Source: Gammaproteobacteria bacterium (GTDB taxonomy: Bacteria; Pseudomonadota; Gammaproteobacteria; Pseudomonadales; Azotimanducaceae). From it: a stretch of DNA of 47,099 nucleotides. Positions 7,616 through 15,263 of the stretch are shown here, piece after piece. The notes under the pieces were generated by a model. That model was not told the origin of the DNA. It was given only the letters and a program-made list of their open reading frames with translations, and did no database searches. The stretch is from NCBI GenBank assembly GCA_002725995.1, contig PBRQ01000056.1, positions 1-47,099 of the forward strand, written 5' to 3'. The position numbers were made by a program, and so were the translations under genes. Each line of letters opens with the position of its first letter. Position 1 is the first letter of the stretch.

Positions 7616-8245
7616 TTAGTTCTTGAAGCTAACAGCTTCGAATTCTTCGCTTCTTAGCGCTTCGACCAGGTCGTTCATGTCAGAGATTTTGTTGGCAAAC
7701 TTTGTCCCGCAACGACCGACATGACTGACAATATGGGAATCACTGCCGCCGATACCGAGGTAGCCAAATTCTTTGGCGTTTGTGATGGCAATCTGGTCCT
7801 CATTGTCCCTGCTGCCACCATTATATATTTCCACGATTCTCACACCCTTTGGGACGCCAAGTTCCTCTGTGTGTGCAAACATACCAACGCGCTTTCTGCC
7901 CGGATGACAGGGCACTGCCACGGCACCATGTTGACTGCTGGTTTCCACTACCATTTCAAGGGGCAGGTTGATGCTTGCAAAATCAAATGCCCTCGTCAGG
8001 TCTGGGCTAACGCCATACACCAATACGTGCCCATATTCGGTTTCCACTTCACTCGCCTTCAGAATGATCAGATCAAATTTACTGGCGAGCTTGGAGTAAT
8101 CGGAATCCATGTCATATTGCCGGTGCTCAGTCAGCACGAGGCCGTCAATGGGTAGATTTTTTGAACGAATCCATTGGCAATAGTTTTCAACCTTTGCCCT
8201 ACCGTCATCTGATTTGACGGAATGGGTATGTAGATCCAGTATCAC
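7616..8245 (-). CDS. PHP-domain metal-dependent phosphoesterase
   Basis: Polymerase-and-histidinol-phosphatase fold hydrolase of about 209 residues. The metal ligands are visible as DLHTHS at the start, LTEHRQYD, a glutamate in SEVETEYGH, VPCHPGR and a terminal GGSDSH. The GTG at 8245 is chosen because the PHP domain starts immediately after it. An in-frame ATG at 8362 would add 39 residues with no family resemblance. It lies 20 bases upstream of the hotdog pair on the same strand and is probably cotranscribed with it. Substrate unknown; PHP proteins hydrolyse phosphoesters such as nucleotide or sugar phosphates. Confidence 0.8.
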   Translation of the reverse strand: MILDLHTHSVKSDDGRAKVENYCQWIRSKNLPIDGLVLTEHRQYDMDSDYSKLASKFDLIILKASEVETEYGHVLVYGVSPDLTRAFDFASINLPLEMVVETSSQHGAVAVPCHPGRKRVGMFAHTEELGVPKGVRIVEIYNGGSRDNEDQIAITNAKEFGYLGIGGSDSHIVSHVGRCGTKFANKISDMNDLVEALRSEEFEAVSFKN

Positions 8246-8431
8246 TTGATTCCCAGGATGGATAGATTTGAGAAAACAAGCTGCCACAGGTGTTGGTGAT
8301 GTGCAAGTTTGATGAGTCCCACCTAACAGGCTGCCAAAAGGCAGACTGTTATACCGACACATGGATGGGTCGGCCGAAAATCAACGACGTAAGTAGTTGA
8401 GTTTTCGCGAGCCGGCTGAGGTCCACGCCAC

Positions 8432-8458
8432 GAAAAAAGTGCAGGAAAGCGCTTTTTC
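8432..8458 (-). terminator. Hairpin with T-run downstream of the YfcE-like gene
   Basis: On the minus strand, GAAAAAGCGC and GCACTTTTTTC form an A-tract/stem/T-run hairpin with one mismatch and a 6-base loop, just after the phosphodiesterase stop. It fits an intrinsic terminator and would separate that gene from the PHP gene. The plus strand also ends in a short T-run. Confidence 0.5.
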
Positions 8459-8467
8459 AGCAATCTG

Positions 8468-9046
8468 CTAAGAGATGTTGTCAAGCGACATGGGCTGCTT
8501 GTTGTTGCTCGTGGATTGCTGAAATTCAAGACCATCCTCCGTCAGCTGGAATATTGATGCATCAACGGTATCGCCGTCTACATCCAGGATCCCGATAGTA
8601 CCCAGTCGCAGCGATTGGTTTCGGGGTAATGTCGGTGAACCCGGGTTGATGACTAGCAGGTCGGCCACCTGGTGCACTCCTTCCAGGTGAGTGTGGCCAT
8701 AGATAAGTACTTGGGGGATGCGGTCAAAATGCTGGTTCAGGTAGTCGATGATTTCGTCGCTGGACTTTCTAGCCGGTGAAGGCAGACGATGGATCATGCC
8801 AATGGTGACACCGGCGAATTCGAGCAGCCAGACATCCCTGATACGGTCATCCACCAGGCCTGAATCTCCATTTCCACGAGATACATAGGTCGGTGCCAGC
8901 ATCGAGAGCTGGTCGACGATATCTATGGAGTGCAGGTCACCGGCGTGCAGAATGCAATCTACATTCTCGAAGGCTGTCATGGCCTGTGGCCAGAGCTCCT
9001 GAAGTGATCCCGGCATGTGGGTGTCTGCAATAAGTCCGATACGCAT
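8468..9046 (-). CDS. YfcE/MJ0936-type metallophosphoesterase
   Basis: A 192-residue calcineurin-like phosphodiesterase. The metal-binding motifs appear in order: DTH (residues 8-10), HAGDLH (near 34-39), GNGD (near 58-61), a central His in MIHR, and YGHTHLEG before VINPGSP. The family hydrolyses phosphodiesters with Mn2+ or Ni2+ in vitro; the physiological substrate is generally unknown. The core is complete, with a short polar C-terminal tail. It is divergent from the AKR-lar operon across a 127-base gap that probably holds both promoters. Confidence 0.88.
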   Translation of the reverse strand: MRIGLIADTHMPGSLQELWPQAMTAFENVDCILHAGDLHSIDIVDQLSMLAPTYVSRGNGDSGLVDDRIRDVWLLEFAGVTIGMIHRLPSPARKSSDEIIDYLNQHFDRIPQVLIYGHTHLEGVHQVADLLVINPGSPTLPRNQSLRLGTIGILDVDGDTVDASIFQLTEDGLEFQQSTSNNKQPMSLDNIS

Positions 9047-9173
9047 CTGCGTAGAATAGCCATTTCTTATCCGGATTTGAATATCATCCAGTTTGCTATA
9101 AGGTCTTAGAGCTGGAGCACAAAAATGCCCTTGAACTAAAACCCCGAACTGGGCTGGAAAAGAGGATTGTCGA

Positions 9174-10394
9174 ATGAAGAAGCTATTTAAGCGCCGTTCC
9201 TTCCTTCACCTGGGTGCCATGACGGGGATTGCATCGGGTATTTCCCTGCCTGCACTGGGTGAGCGTGCGAGCGGTTCAACCGCTGGTGTTAAGCAGTACA
9301 ACACGCTTGGCCGGACTGGTCTCAAGATATCAGATATCTCGTTTGGAGCCGCCACCTTGAGGCGAGGAGAAGAATACCTCGTTGAGCATGCGCTCGACCT
9401 TGGTGTGAATTACTTTGATACGGCTGAGAGCTACTCCAGTGGTCAGTCAGAACCAGTCATTGGCAATGCCCTGAAAGGTAAGCGGGACAAGGTCGTCCTG
9501 GCTACGAAAGCCATGGTGGGTGTCCGCACGGGGCGTGATGAAATGATGGGTGTGCTGGAGGAAAGCTTAAGAAACCTGAAAACGGACTATGTGGATGTAT
9601 ACTTCAATCATGCAGTCAACAATATTAAAAGGCTTAAGAACCCAGAATGGGATGCTTTTGTTGATAAGGCCAGGCAACAGGGGAAGATCAGGTTTACGGG
9701 AATGTCAGGACATGCAGGCAGGCTCGCGGAATGCGTAGATTATGCGGTGGAAAATGACCTGTTCGATGTCCTTTTGCTGGCCCAGAATTTTGGTGAAGAC
9801 CCATCTTTTTACGATAAGATCACCCAGTCATTTGACTTTGTTGCCAACCAGCATCAGCTGCCGGCTGCCATGGTGAAGGCCAGGGAAAAGAATATCGGCA
9901 TTGTCGTAATGAAAGTGCTGCGTGGTGCACGCCTAAATGACATGCGACCCTATGAGGATGGGGGGGCAACGTTTGCCCAGGCTGCGTTTCGCTGGTCACT
10001 GAACAATCCAAGTGTTGATGCATTGATCATAACGATGACCTCGAGAGACAGGATTGATGAGTATCTGGGTGCATCAGGATCAGGCGCGGTTACCCAGGAA
10101 GACATGCGATTGTTACAGCACTATGCCGAGATGACCGACATGTCCTACTGCAGGCATGCCTGTAACGATTGCGAAGGGGCCTGCCCGCAGGGTGTGCCCA
10201 TTGCAGACGTGCTTCGAACGCGCATGTATGCAACGGACTATGGTGATTTTTCGTTTGCCAGGGCTGAATATGGTTTGCTCGCAGGTTTAGCTGCGGCTTG
10301 TCTTGGTTGTGATGGTAAACCCTGCAGGGATGCCTGCACGCACCAGATCCCAGTTGCTGAACTGTGTGGTCCAACTCACCAGATGCTGAGCTGA
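9174..10394 (+). CDS. Tat-signal aldo/keto reductase with C-terminal double cysteine cluster
   Basis: A 406-residue protein. Residues 1-32 are a twin-arginine signal (KRRSFLHLGAM then an Ala/Gly/Leu-rich stretch), so export or a Tat-type origin is predicted. The AKR barrel keeps its catalytic tetrad: D82 and Y87 (FDTAESY), K112 (ATKAM) and H146 (FNHA). The C-terminal domain has two four-Cys groups, C326-x3-C-x2-C-x3-C337 and C376-x2-C-x4-C-x3-C388, each followed by a Pro-containing turn as in ferredoxin-like 4Fe-4S domains. That suggests electron transfer coupled to carbonyl/alcohol chemistry. The stop overlaps the larC start (TGATG), making it the first gene of the NPN-cofactor operon. Substrate unknown. 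Confidence 0.88.
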   Translation: MKKLFKRRSFLHLGAMTGIASGISLPALGERASGSTAGVKQYNTLGRTGLKISDISFGAATLRRGEEYLVEHALDLGVNYFDTAESYSSGQSEPVIGNALKGKRDKVVLATKAMVGVRTGRDEMMGVLEESLRNLKTDYVDVYFNHAVNNIKRLKNPEWDAFVDKARQQGKIRFTGMSGHAGRLAECVDYAVENDLFDVLLLAQNFGEDPSFYDKITQSFDFVANQHQLPAAMVKAREKNIGIVVMKVLRGARLNDMRPYEDGGATFAQAAFRWSLNNPSVDALIITMTSRDRIDEYLGASGSGAVTQEDMRLLQHYAEMTDMSYCRHACNDCEGACPQGVPIADVLRTRMYATDYGDFSFARAEYGLLAGLAAACLGCDGKPCRDACTHQIPVAELCGPTHQMLS

Positions 10395-11572
10395 TGCATA
10401 TACATCTTGATTTGGTGGGTGGCATATCCGGTGACATGTTTATCGGTGCCTTGCTTGATTGTTTTCCTGAGCAAAGGGAAGGGCTCGCTGAGATCATCGA
10501 GGCCGCCGGCTTCGCTGACCTGGTGGATTTGCACCATGAAGTGACTGGCGATGGCGTATTGACGGGTACGCATTTTAAGGTGATGGCTGGCGCCACGGCG
10601 GAAGGTCACGACCATAGGCATTATTCTGATATCAAACAGAAGATTTCCGACTCGGCCCTGGACAGTTTCACCAAGGACGTCGCCCTCGGTATCTTTCAGT
10701 TGATTGCAGAAGCGGAGGCAAAGGTCCATGGGAAGGACATCGACCAGGTTGCTTTCCATGAGGTGGGTGCATGGGATTCTATTGCAGATATTGTCTGTGC
10801 AGCATCACTGATCAGCAGCGTTGGCGTTTCATCCTGGAGCGTTCACTCTCTACCGCTTGGCAGAGGGCAGGTGGAAGCGGCTCACGGGCGATTGCCGGTG
10901 CCGGCGCCGGCAACCAGCCTGTTACTGGAAGGGTTTGAATTTTATGATGATGGGATAGAAGGGGAGCGAATAACCCCAACGGGTGCCGCAATTCTGAAGT
11001 ACCTTGCACCGGTGCCTGGCATCCCTGAAGGCGTTAAGCTGAATTGTTCCGGCTATGGTTTTGGTACCAAGAAGTTCACCGGCATTTCTAATGTGCTTCG
11101 TATGCTGGTTTTTGGTACAGACCAGGACATAGGCTGGGATTCGGACCAGGTGCTGGCGCTCGAATTTGAAGTGGATGATCAGACTGCGGAGGAACTCGCC
11201 GCTGCGCTAGAAAAAACTCGTGCTATGGAGGGTGTGATAGATGTCATTCAGTCGGTAGTATTCGCCAAGAAGGGCAGGCAAAGCACAAGTATTCGCGTGT
11301 TGGCCCGTCCTGCAATAGAGCGGGAATTGACAGAATACTGTTTCAACGTAACCAGCACACTGGGTATCAGGCGTCGGTTAACAACAAGGTCCATCCTCAG
11401 GCGCTCAGAATTCACCGTTAGCCACGAGGGAAAGGACTACCGGGTGAAGGTAGCCATGCGCCCTGGTGGGTTAACTGCTAAGGTAGAGATGGACGACTTG
11501 CCAGTGGATACTGATGTTCGCCAACTGCTTGAGGCATTGGCGCTAAAGAAATACAGAGAAGACAATGAGTAA
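10394..11572 (+). CDS. larC: Nickel-pincer cofactor biosynthesis protein LarC (nickel insertase)
   Basis: LarC inserts nickel, in a CTP-dependent step, into pyridinium-3,5-bisthiocarboxylate mononucleotide to finish the NPN cofactor. The start MHIHLDLVGGISGDMFIGAL and the internal VAFHEVGAWDSIADIVCAA, PLGRGQVEAAHGRLPVPAPAT and ERITPTGAAIL segments are diagnostic. The gene is one uninterrupted frame (392 residues), unlike Lactobacillus plantarum where larC is read by ribosomal frameshift. The ATG at 10394 sits in the TGATG overlap with the AKR gene. The gene's own stop overlaps larE by 8 bases. Confidence 0.95.
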   Translation: MHIHLDLVGGISGDMFIGALLDCFPEQREGLAEIIEAAGFADLVDLHHEVTGDGVLTGTHFKVMAGATAEGHDHRHYSDIKQKISDSALDSFTKDVALGIFQLIAEAEAKVHGKDIDQVAFHEVGAWDSIADIVCAASLISSVGVSSWSVHSLPLGRGQVEAAHGRLPVPAPATSLLLEGFEFYDDGIEGERITPTGAAILKYLAPVPGIPEGVKLNCSGYGFGTKKFTGISNVLRMLVFGTDQDIGWDSDQVLALEFEVDDQTAEELAAALEKTRAMEGVIDVIQSVVFAKKGRQSTSIRVLARPAIERELTEYCFNVTSTLGIRRRLTTRSILRRSEFTVSHEGKDYRVKVAMRPGGLTAKVEMDDLPVDTDVRQLLEALALKKYREDNE

Positions 11573-12392
11573 AATTGTGGGGCTGAAAACTGTCCTCGAA
11601 CAGATGGGGCCCGTAGCCGTTGCCGTCAGTGGTGGTGTAGACAGCATGACCCTCGCCTATGTAGCGCATCGCAGCAACGGAAAGAGCCGGATCTTCCACG
11701 CCCTGTCCCCGGCCGTTCCCGAGCAGGCAACCATGAGGGTCAAACGCTACGCAGATAGAGAAGGGTGGGATCTGTGCCTGATAGATGCCGGAGAAATTCT
11801 CGATCCACAATACCGCGCCAATCCTGCCAACCGTTGTTATTTCTGTAAGACCAACCTTTATGAAACCATTTGTGGTCAGGTTGATCTGGGGGTGATATCA
11901 GGGACAAATATGGATGATCTGGCTGACTATCGCCCGGGACTCATTGCCGCGGGCGAACATGAAGTGAGGCACCCCTATGTAGAGGCGGGGATCGACAAAT
12001 CAGAGGTTAGAAATATCGCCAGGTTATTAGGCCTGACCGATCTGCAGGATTTACCGGCCGCACCCTGCCTTTCAAGTCGTGTCATGACCGGGATCGCTAT
12101 AGATGAGAAGTTGCTGCCGGTTATTAATGCGGCAGAAGAATCTCTGTGGCAAAGCCTGCAGCGCTCTATTTCCATCAAGGGTGTGCGCTGCCGGATCCGC
12201 CCCGATGAGGTTGCCATCGAAATTGACAGTCAGGAAGATGTGGATGCAAGGTCCGAATATGCGCGTGAAGCGATTGGTATCGTGACCGGCTTATTTGAAA
12301 AACATGGATACCAGGAATATCTGCGGACCGTATCCGTAGAACCATATAGGCGCGGGAGCGCATTCCTGGTTGAAACCCTGCAGGTAGACTGA
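11565..12392 (+). CDS. larE: ATP-dependent sulfur transferase LarE (three-cysteine type)
   Basis: LarE adenylates and thiolates the carboxylates of the NPN precursor. The PP-loop SGGVDS is at residues 22-27, followed by GTNMDDLADYRPG and KSEVRNIARLLGL typical of the family. Three conserved-position cysteines are visible: C91 and C94 (NRCYFCKTNLY) and C168 (APCLSSR). L. plantarum LarE uses a single sacrificial Cys, while cluster-binding LarE such as that of Thermotoga maritima uses three Cys to hold a 4Fe-4S cluster that supplies sulfide. This gene fits the latter. It overlaps larC by 8 bases and larB by one (TGATG). Confidence 0.95.
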   Translation: MSKIVGLKTVLEQMGPVAVAVSGGVDSMTLAYVAHRSNGKSRIFHALSPAVPEQATMRVKRYADREGWDLCLIDAGEILDPQYRANPANRCYFCKTNLYETICGQVDLGVISGTNMDDLADYRPGLIAAGEHEVRHPYVEAGIDKSEVRNIARLLGLTDLQDLPAAPCLSSRVMTGIAIDEKLLPVINAAEESLWQSLQRSISIKGVRCRIRPDEVAIEIDSQEDVDARSEYAREAIGIVTGLFEKHGYQEYLRTVSVEPYRRGSAFLVETLQVD

Positions 12393-13072
12393 TGACAGAT
12401 GTGCCATCAACCAATGAAGTCAACCTGGACTTCGACCGGGAGAACAGGACAGGCCTTGCCGAAGCCGTATTTTGCCAGAGCAAGAGCCTTCAGCAGTTGC
12501 AGGATATCTGTGCGCAAATTCTTCAGGCGGATAAACCGATGTTGTTTACGAAGCTTGAATCAGATCAGTTTGAGCAGCTTCAGGCTGGCCTGCCAGCTGG
12601 TTTTCTGGATTACGATCTAATTTCTCAAACCGCTTTCCACGAGCCATATCAGATAAGGTCTACTGATCTGGTCGCTATCGTCACGGGTGGCAGTTCTGAT
12701 GTACCGGTTGCCAGGGAAGCGTCACGAACACTCCAGTTTTACGGACATGAGACGCTGGCCATTGATGATGCTGGTGTAGCAGGACTGTGGCGGATAACAG
12801 AGCGGCTGGATGCGCTAAGGGAACGAAAAATCGTTATCTGTATTGCCGGTATGGATGCAGCCCTGCCGACGGTGCTCGGTGGTTTAATCCCGGCGTCCAT
12901 CATCGCGGTTCCAACTTCAGTTGGCTACGGAATGGCAAGGAATGGTGAAACTGCGTTGCATTCCTTGCTGGTCAGCTGCGCCCCAGGCCTGGTCGTGGTT
13001 AATATCGACAATGGCTATGGCGCCGCCTGTGCTGCCATTCGGATGTTGAATGGGCTTGCTGTCACCAACTAA
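12392..13072 (+). CDS. larB: Nickel-pincer cofactor biosynthesis protein LarB
   Basis: LarB carboxylates and hydrolyses nicotinic acid adenine dinucleotide in the first step of NPN synthesis. The protein (226 residues) has the family's N-terminal RTGLAEAVFCQSKS segment. A PurE-like core follows: AIVTGGSSDVPVAREA, then IAGMDAALPTVLGGL, then VPTSVGYG and a C-terminal IDNGYGAACAAIRM. It is the last gene of the AKR-larC-larE-larB operon. No larA (lactate racemase or other NPN enzyme) follows; transcription would run into the palindromic element just downstream. Confidence 0.95.
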   Translation: MTDVPSTNEVNLDFDRENRTGLAEAVFCQSKSLQQLQDICAQILQADKPMLFTKLESDQFEQLQAGLPAGFLDYDLISQTAFHEPYQIRSTDLVAIVTGGSSDVPVAREASRTLQFYGHETLAIDDAGVAGLWRITERLDALRERKIVICIAGMDAALPTVLGGLIPASIIAVPTSVGYGMARNGETALHSLLVSCAPGLVVVNIDNGYGAACAAIRMLNGLAVTN

Positions 13073-13113
13073 TCAATTTATTGAATAGTTTTTGCTTTCA
13101 TTACGTTAAGCGA

Positions 13114-13231
13114 TTCCGGATTGAAGAGCTAGGTACTCAATTTTCCGTTCCAAGGGACATCCATGTCCCGTCCCGCGTCCATCCCTGGCGCTAGTCACTA
13201 CAAATCAAGTACCTAGCTCTTCAATCCGGAA
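13114..13231. repeat. Nested palindrome element, copy 1 (long inverted repeat enclosing two hairpins)
   Basis: A 24-base perfect inverted repeat (13114-13137 with 13208-13231) encloses a 70-base interior. Inside is a GGGACAT/ATGTCCC hairpin, then a second hairpin around CCATCCCTGG (about 13168-13185) with a bulged T. The predicted fold is a long stem capped by two small hairpins. It lies between convergent larB and the second AKR gene, so it may act as a two-way transcription end or 3' stability element. The element at 24634-24751 shares the interior hairpins but not the arm sequence. Confidence 0.85.
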
Positions 13232-13280
13232 CCAGGATATCGACAAATTTCAAACTTAACTTAAGAGCTGAGCATTTATG

Positions 13281-14171
13281 CTAATCAAGACTGTCGTGCA
13301 CCCCCCGCTCAAACAAAGGTTCCAGCTTTAGATCTGCAACATCGGCGGCAATCTCTTCTTCAAGTTTGCCCATATTGGTTGGGTCAAAATCCTCGGAAGC
13401 ATGGATGATCCTGGGCAGCAGGGTTGCATCACTTGAAGTATTAAGAAACAGGCCGGGTCGCCGCAGCACCCAATGGACGGCCCGGCGTAGGGCGCCTTCT
13501 TCTCGAATGGGTTCATACCAGCTGAAGTGCGGTGATTCGTCGTCTTCCCGCCAGCGCCTTCTTACGATCGACTTGATGGTCTGCATGGCGACATTCTTTT
13601 CCCTGCACAGTGCATATAGCGCCTCGAACTCCCCTGCATATTGCTCGTCATGCATCATCATCTGGTTGTAGGGAAGCAGGACGGATGTAAACTCAAATTG
13701 TGCCAGGCTCTTCAGGTGCATCTCGGCAATTCGTGTCCCGTGGCCAGTAACGCCGATAAATCGCACCAGGCCCTGGTCCTTCGCCTTTAGGGCGGCCTCC
13801 AGCGCACCATTCGGTCCCATGACTTGATCCCATTCCGGGTCGGTTGAAAGGTTGTGGAACTGGATAAGGTCAAGCTGTTCCACCTGCATTCGCTCGAGTG
13901 AGCGCTCGATGCTTGCCCTGGCATCATCTCCTAAACGGTCGGGTGTCTTGGTGGCAAGAAAGAAGTCCTTTCGGTGATCCTGGAGAAACGGCGCCAGCTT
14001 TATTTCCGCATCACCGTAACTGGCGGCAACGTCGATATGATTGATTCCCGCATCCTTAACTATCTGCAGTACTGAGTCGGCCTTTGCCTGGTTCATGCCG
14101 CCGAGGGCAGCAGCGCCGAACAGGAGCCTTGTGCTCCGGTGACCCGTATTTCCAAATGCGAGTTTTTCCAT
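13281..14171 (-). CDS. Aldo/keto reductase
   Basis: A 296-residue cytosolic AKR with the tetrad D47 and Y52 (HIDVAASYGD), K75 (LATKT) and H106 (IQFHN). It lacks the Tat signal and the Fe-S-like tail of the AKR at 9174. It resembles the L-fucose/D-threo-aldose dehydrogenase-like side of the superfamily, but the substrate is open. The ATG at 14171 has a clear GGAG six bases upstream. It follows the alpha/beta-hydrolase gene by 14 bases on the same strand, a likely two-gene operon converging on the lar operon. Confidence 0.88.
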   Translation of the reverse strand: MEKLAFGNTGHRSTRLLFGAAALGGMNQAKADSVLQIVKDAGINHIDVAASYGDAEIKLAPFLQDHRKDFFLATKTPDRLGDDARASIERSLERMQVEQLDLIQFHNLSTDPEWDQVMGPNGALEAALKAKDQGLVRFIGVTGHGTRIAEMHLKSLAQFEFTSVLLPYNQMMMHDEQYAGEFEALYALCREKNVAMQTIKSIVRRRWREDDESPHFSWYEPIREEGALRRAVHWVLRRPGLFLNTSSDATLLPRIIHASEDFDPTNMGKLEEEIAADVADLKLEPLFERGVHDSLD

Positions 14172-14185
14172 GCTTATCTCCGAGA

Positions 14186-15154
14186 CTAGTTTAGGGATTT
14201 GAGAAATTGGGTAAATTCATCAACGCACCAGTTTACTCGGTGTGGAGCCGTGATATCACCAACAAAAACATGCTCTTCGCTTTCACTATCAATGGCAACC
14301 TGAATCAGTCGCTTTTGTTTACTGCCCCACCGGTTGTGCCCTGCGACAGCCGCTCCGGCATCAATGGTTGAATCATTTTTCATGTACATGGTCGCGAGGG
14401 GGATTTGCTGGCTGGAAAAATCAACCCTGGATAGCCAATCAACAACTTTCTGCATTTCAATCAGGGATAGGGTCGAGTAGGTGCTGGTCCAGTATTTTGC
14501 TGCCATTTCATTTTCAGGTTCCCAGCTGATTTCCTTGCCTAGAATATGCCTCACCCAGTATTTCGCCCATGGCCAGGTCAGGAGAAAGGAGAAACGGTTT
14601 CTGATCTTGAAATTTGGGGACATAAACAGGAACGCATGGATCCGATTTTTGATCAGTTCCTGTTCGGCCAGCCAGATGGCGAGGGGAGCACCGGTAGAAG
14701 TGGCGACGATGACCACCCTGTCGCCCAGGCTGGCAGCTACTGTCCAGGCATCAATAACACTCTGCAACCAGGTTTCAGAGGCCCTGAGCATGCCTTCACC
14801 GCCTACACCATGCCCTTCAAGGCGTGCATGAAAGCTGTTTGCATTAAACTCAGCTGCTATTTGGTCAGTGACCGGTGCTGTTTCTTGCCTGGTGGCGGAA
14901 AACCCGTGGATATACAGAAAGCTCAAATCAGTTTTACCGGGATCATCAGGGTTTGCCCAGTGAATACACGCTTCGGCGCCCGGGGTCAGGTCTAGAACCG
15001 CGTCCTCCTCATTTTCAATCCAGCTTTCCAATTCACCCGGAGATAGATTCTCCGGTACCCGAGTCTTCGGTGCCACCGCCTTCAGCTTTGGTCTTGAACA
15101 CTGACCCAGCACAGACAGGACAATGATTCCGGAAATGATAATCGCTGTTGTCAT
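14186..15154 (-). CDS. Alpha/beta hydrolase, membrane-anchored or exported
   Basis: A 322-residue hydrolase of the monoacylglycerol-lipase/carboxylesterase type. Visible are an N-terminal hydrophobic segment (about residues 3-17, followed by QCSRPK), the oxyanion-hole IHGFSATRQE, the nucleophile elbow VATSTGAP (serine in ATSTG), and a terminal SEEHVFVGD supplying the likely catalytic His. The N-terminus ends in LGQC, a poor lipobox because of Gln before Cys, so signal anchor versus lipoprotein is undecided. It precedes the AKR gene by 14 bases and is divergent from smc. Confidence 0.82.
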   Translation of the reverse strand: MTTAIIISGIIVLSVLGQCSRPKLKAVAPKTRVPENLSPGELESWIENEEDAVLDLTPGAEACIHWANPDDPGKTDLSFLYIHGFSATRQETAPVTDQIAAEFNANSFHARLEGHGVGGEGMLRASETWLQSVIDAWTVAASLGDRVVIVATSTGAPLAIWLAEQELIKNRIHAFLFMSPNFKIRNRFSFLLTWPWAKYWVRHILGKEISWEPENEMAAKYWTSTYSTLSLIEMQKVVDWLSRVDFSSQQIPLATMYMKNDSTIDAGAAVAGHNRWGSKQKRLIQVAIDSESEEHVFVGDITAPHRVNWCVDEFTQFLKSLN

Positions 15155-15263
15155 TTTTTAATCAATTCTTGGCTGCTCGACGTATACGAAAGGTTTGTTT
15201 TTGTAATAAAATAGCGCGCTTTTGCCGGTTCCTATGATCGGTATGTTGGGGTAACATAAGTTT

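Noticed and set aside
9174..10394. First gene of the lar operon as LarA
   Set aside because: It has a clear AKR barrel tetrad and ferredoxin-like tail and none of the LarA motifs.
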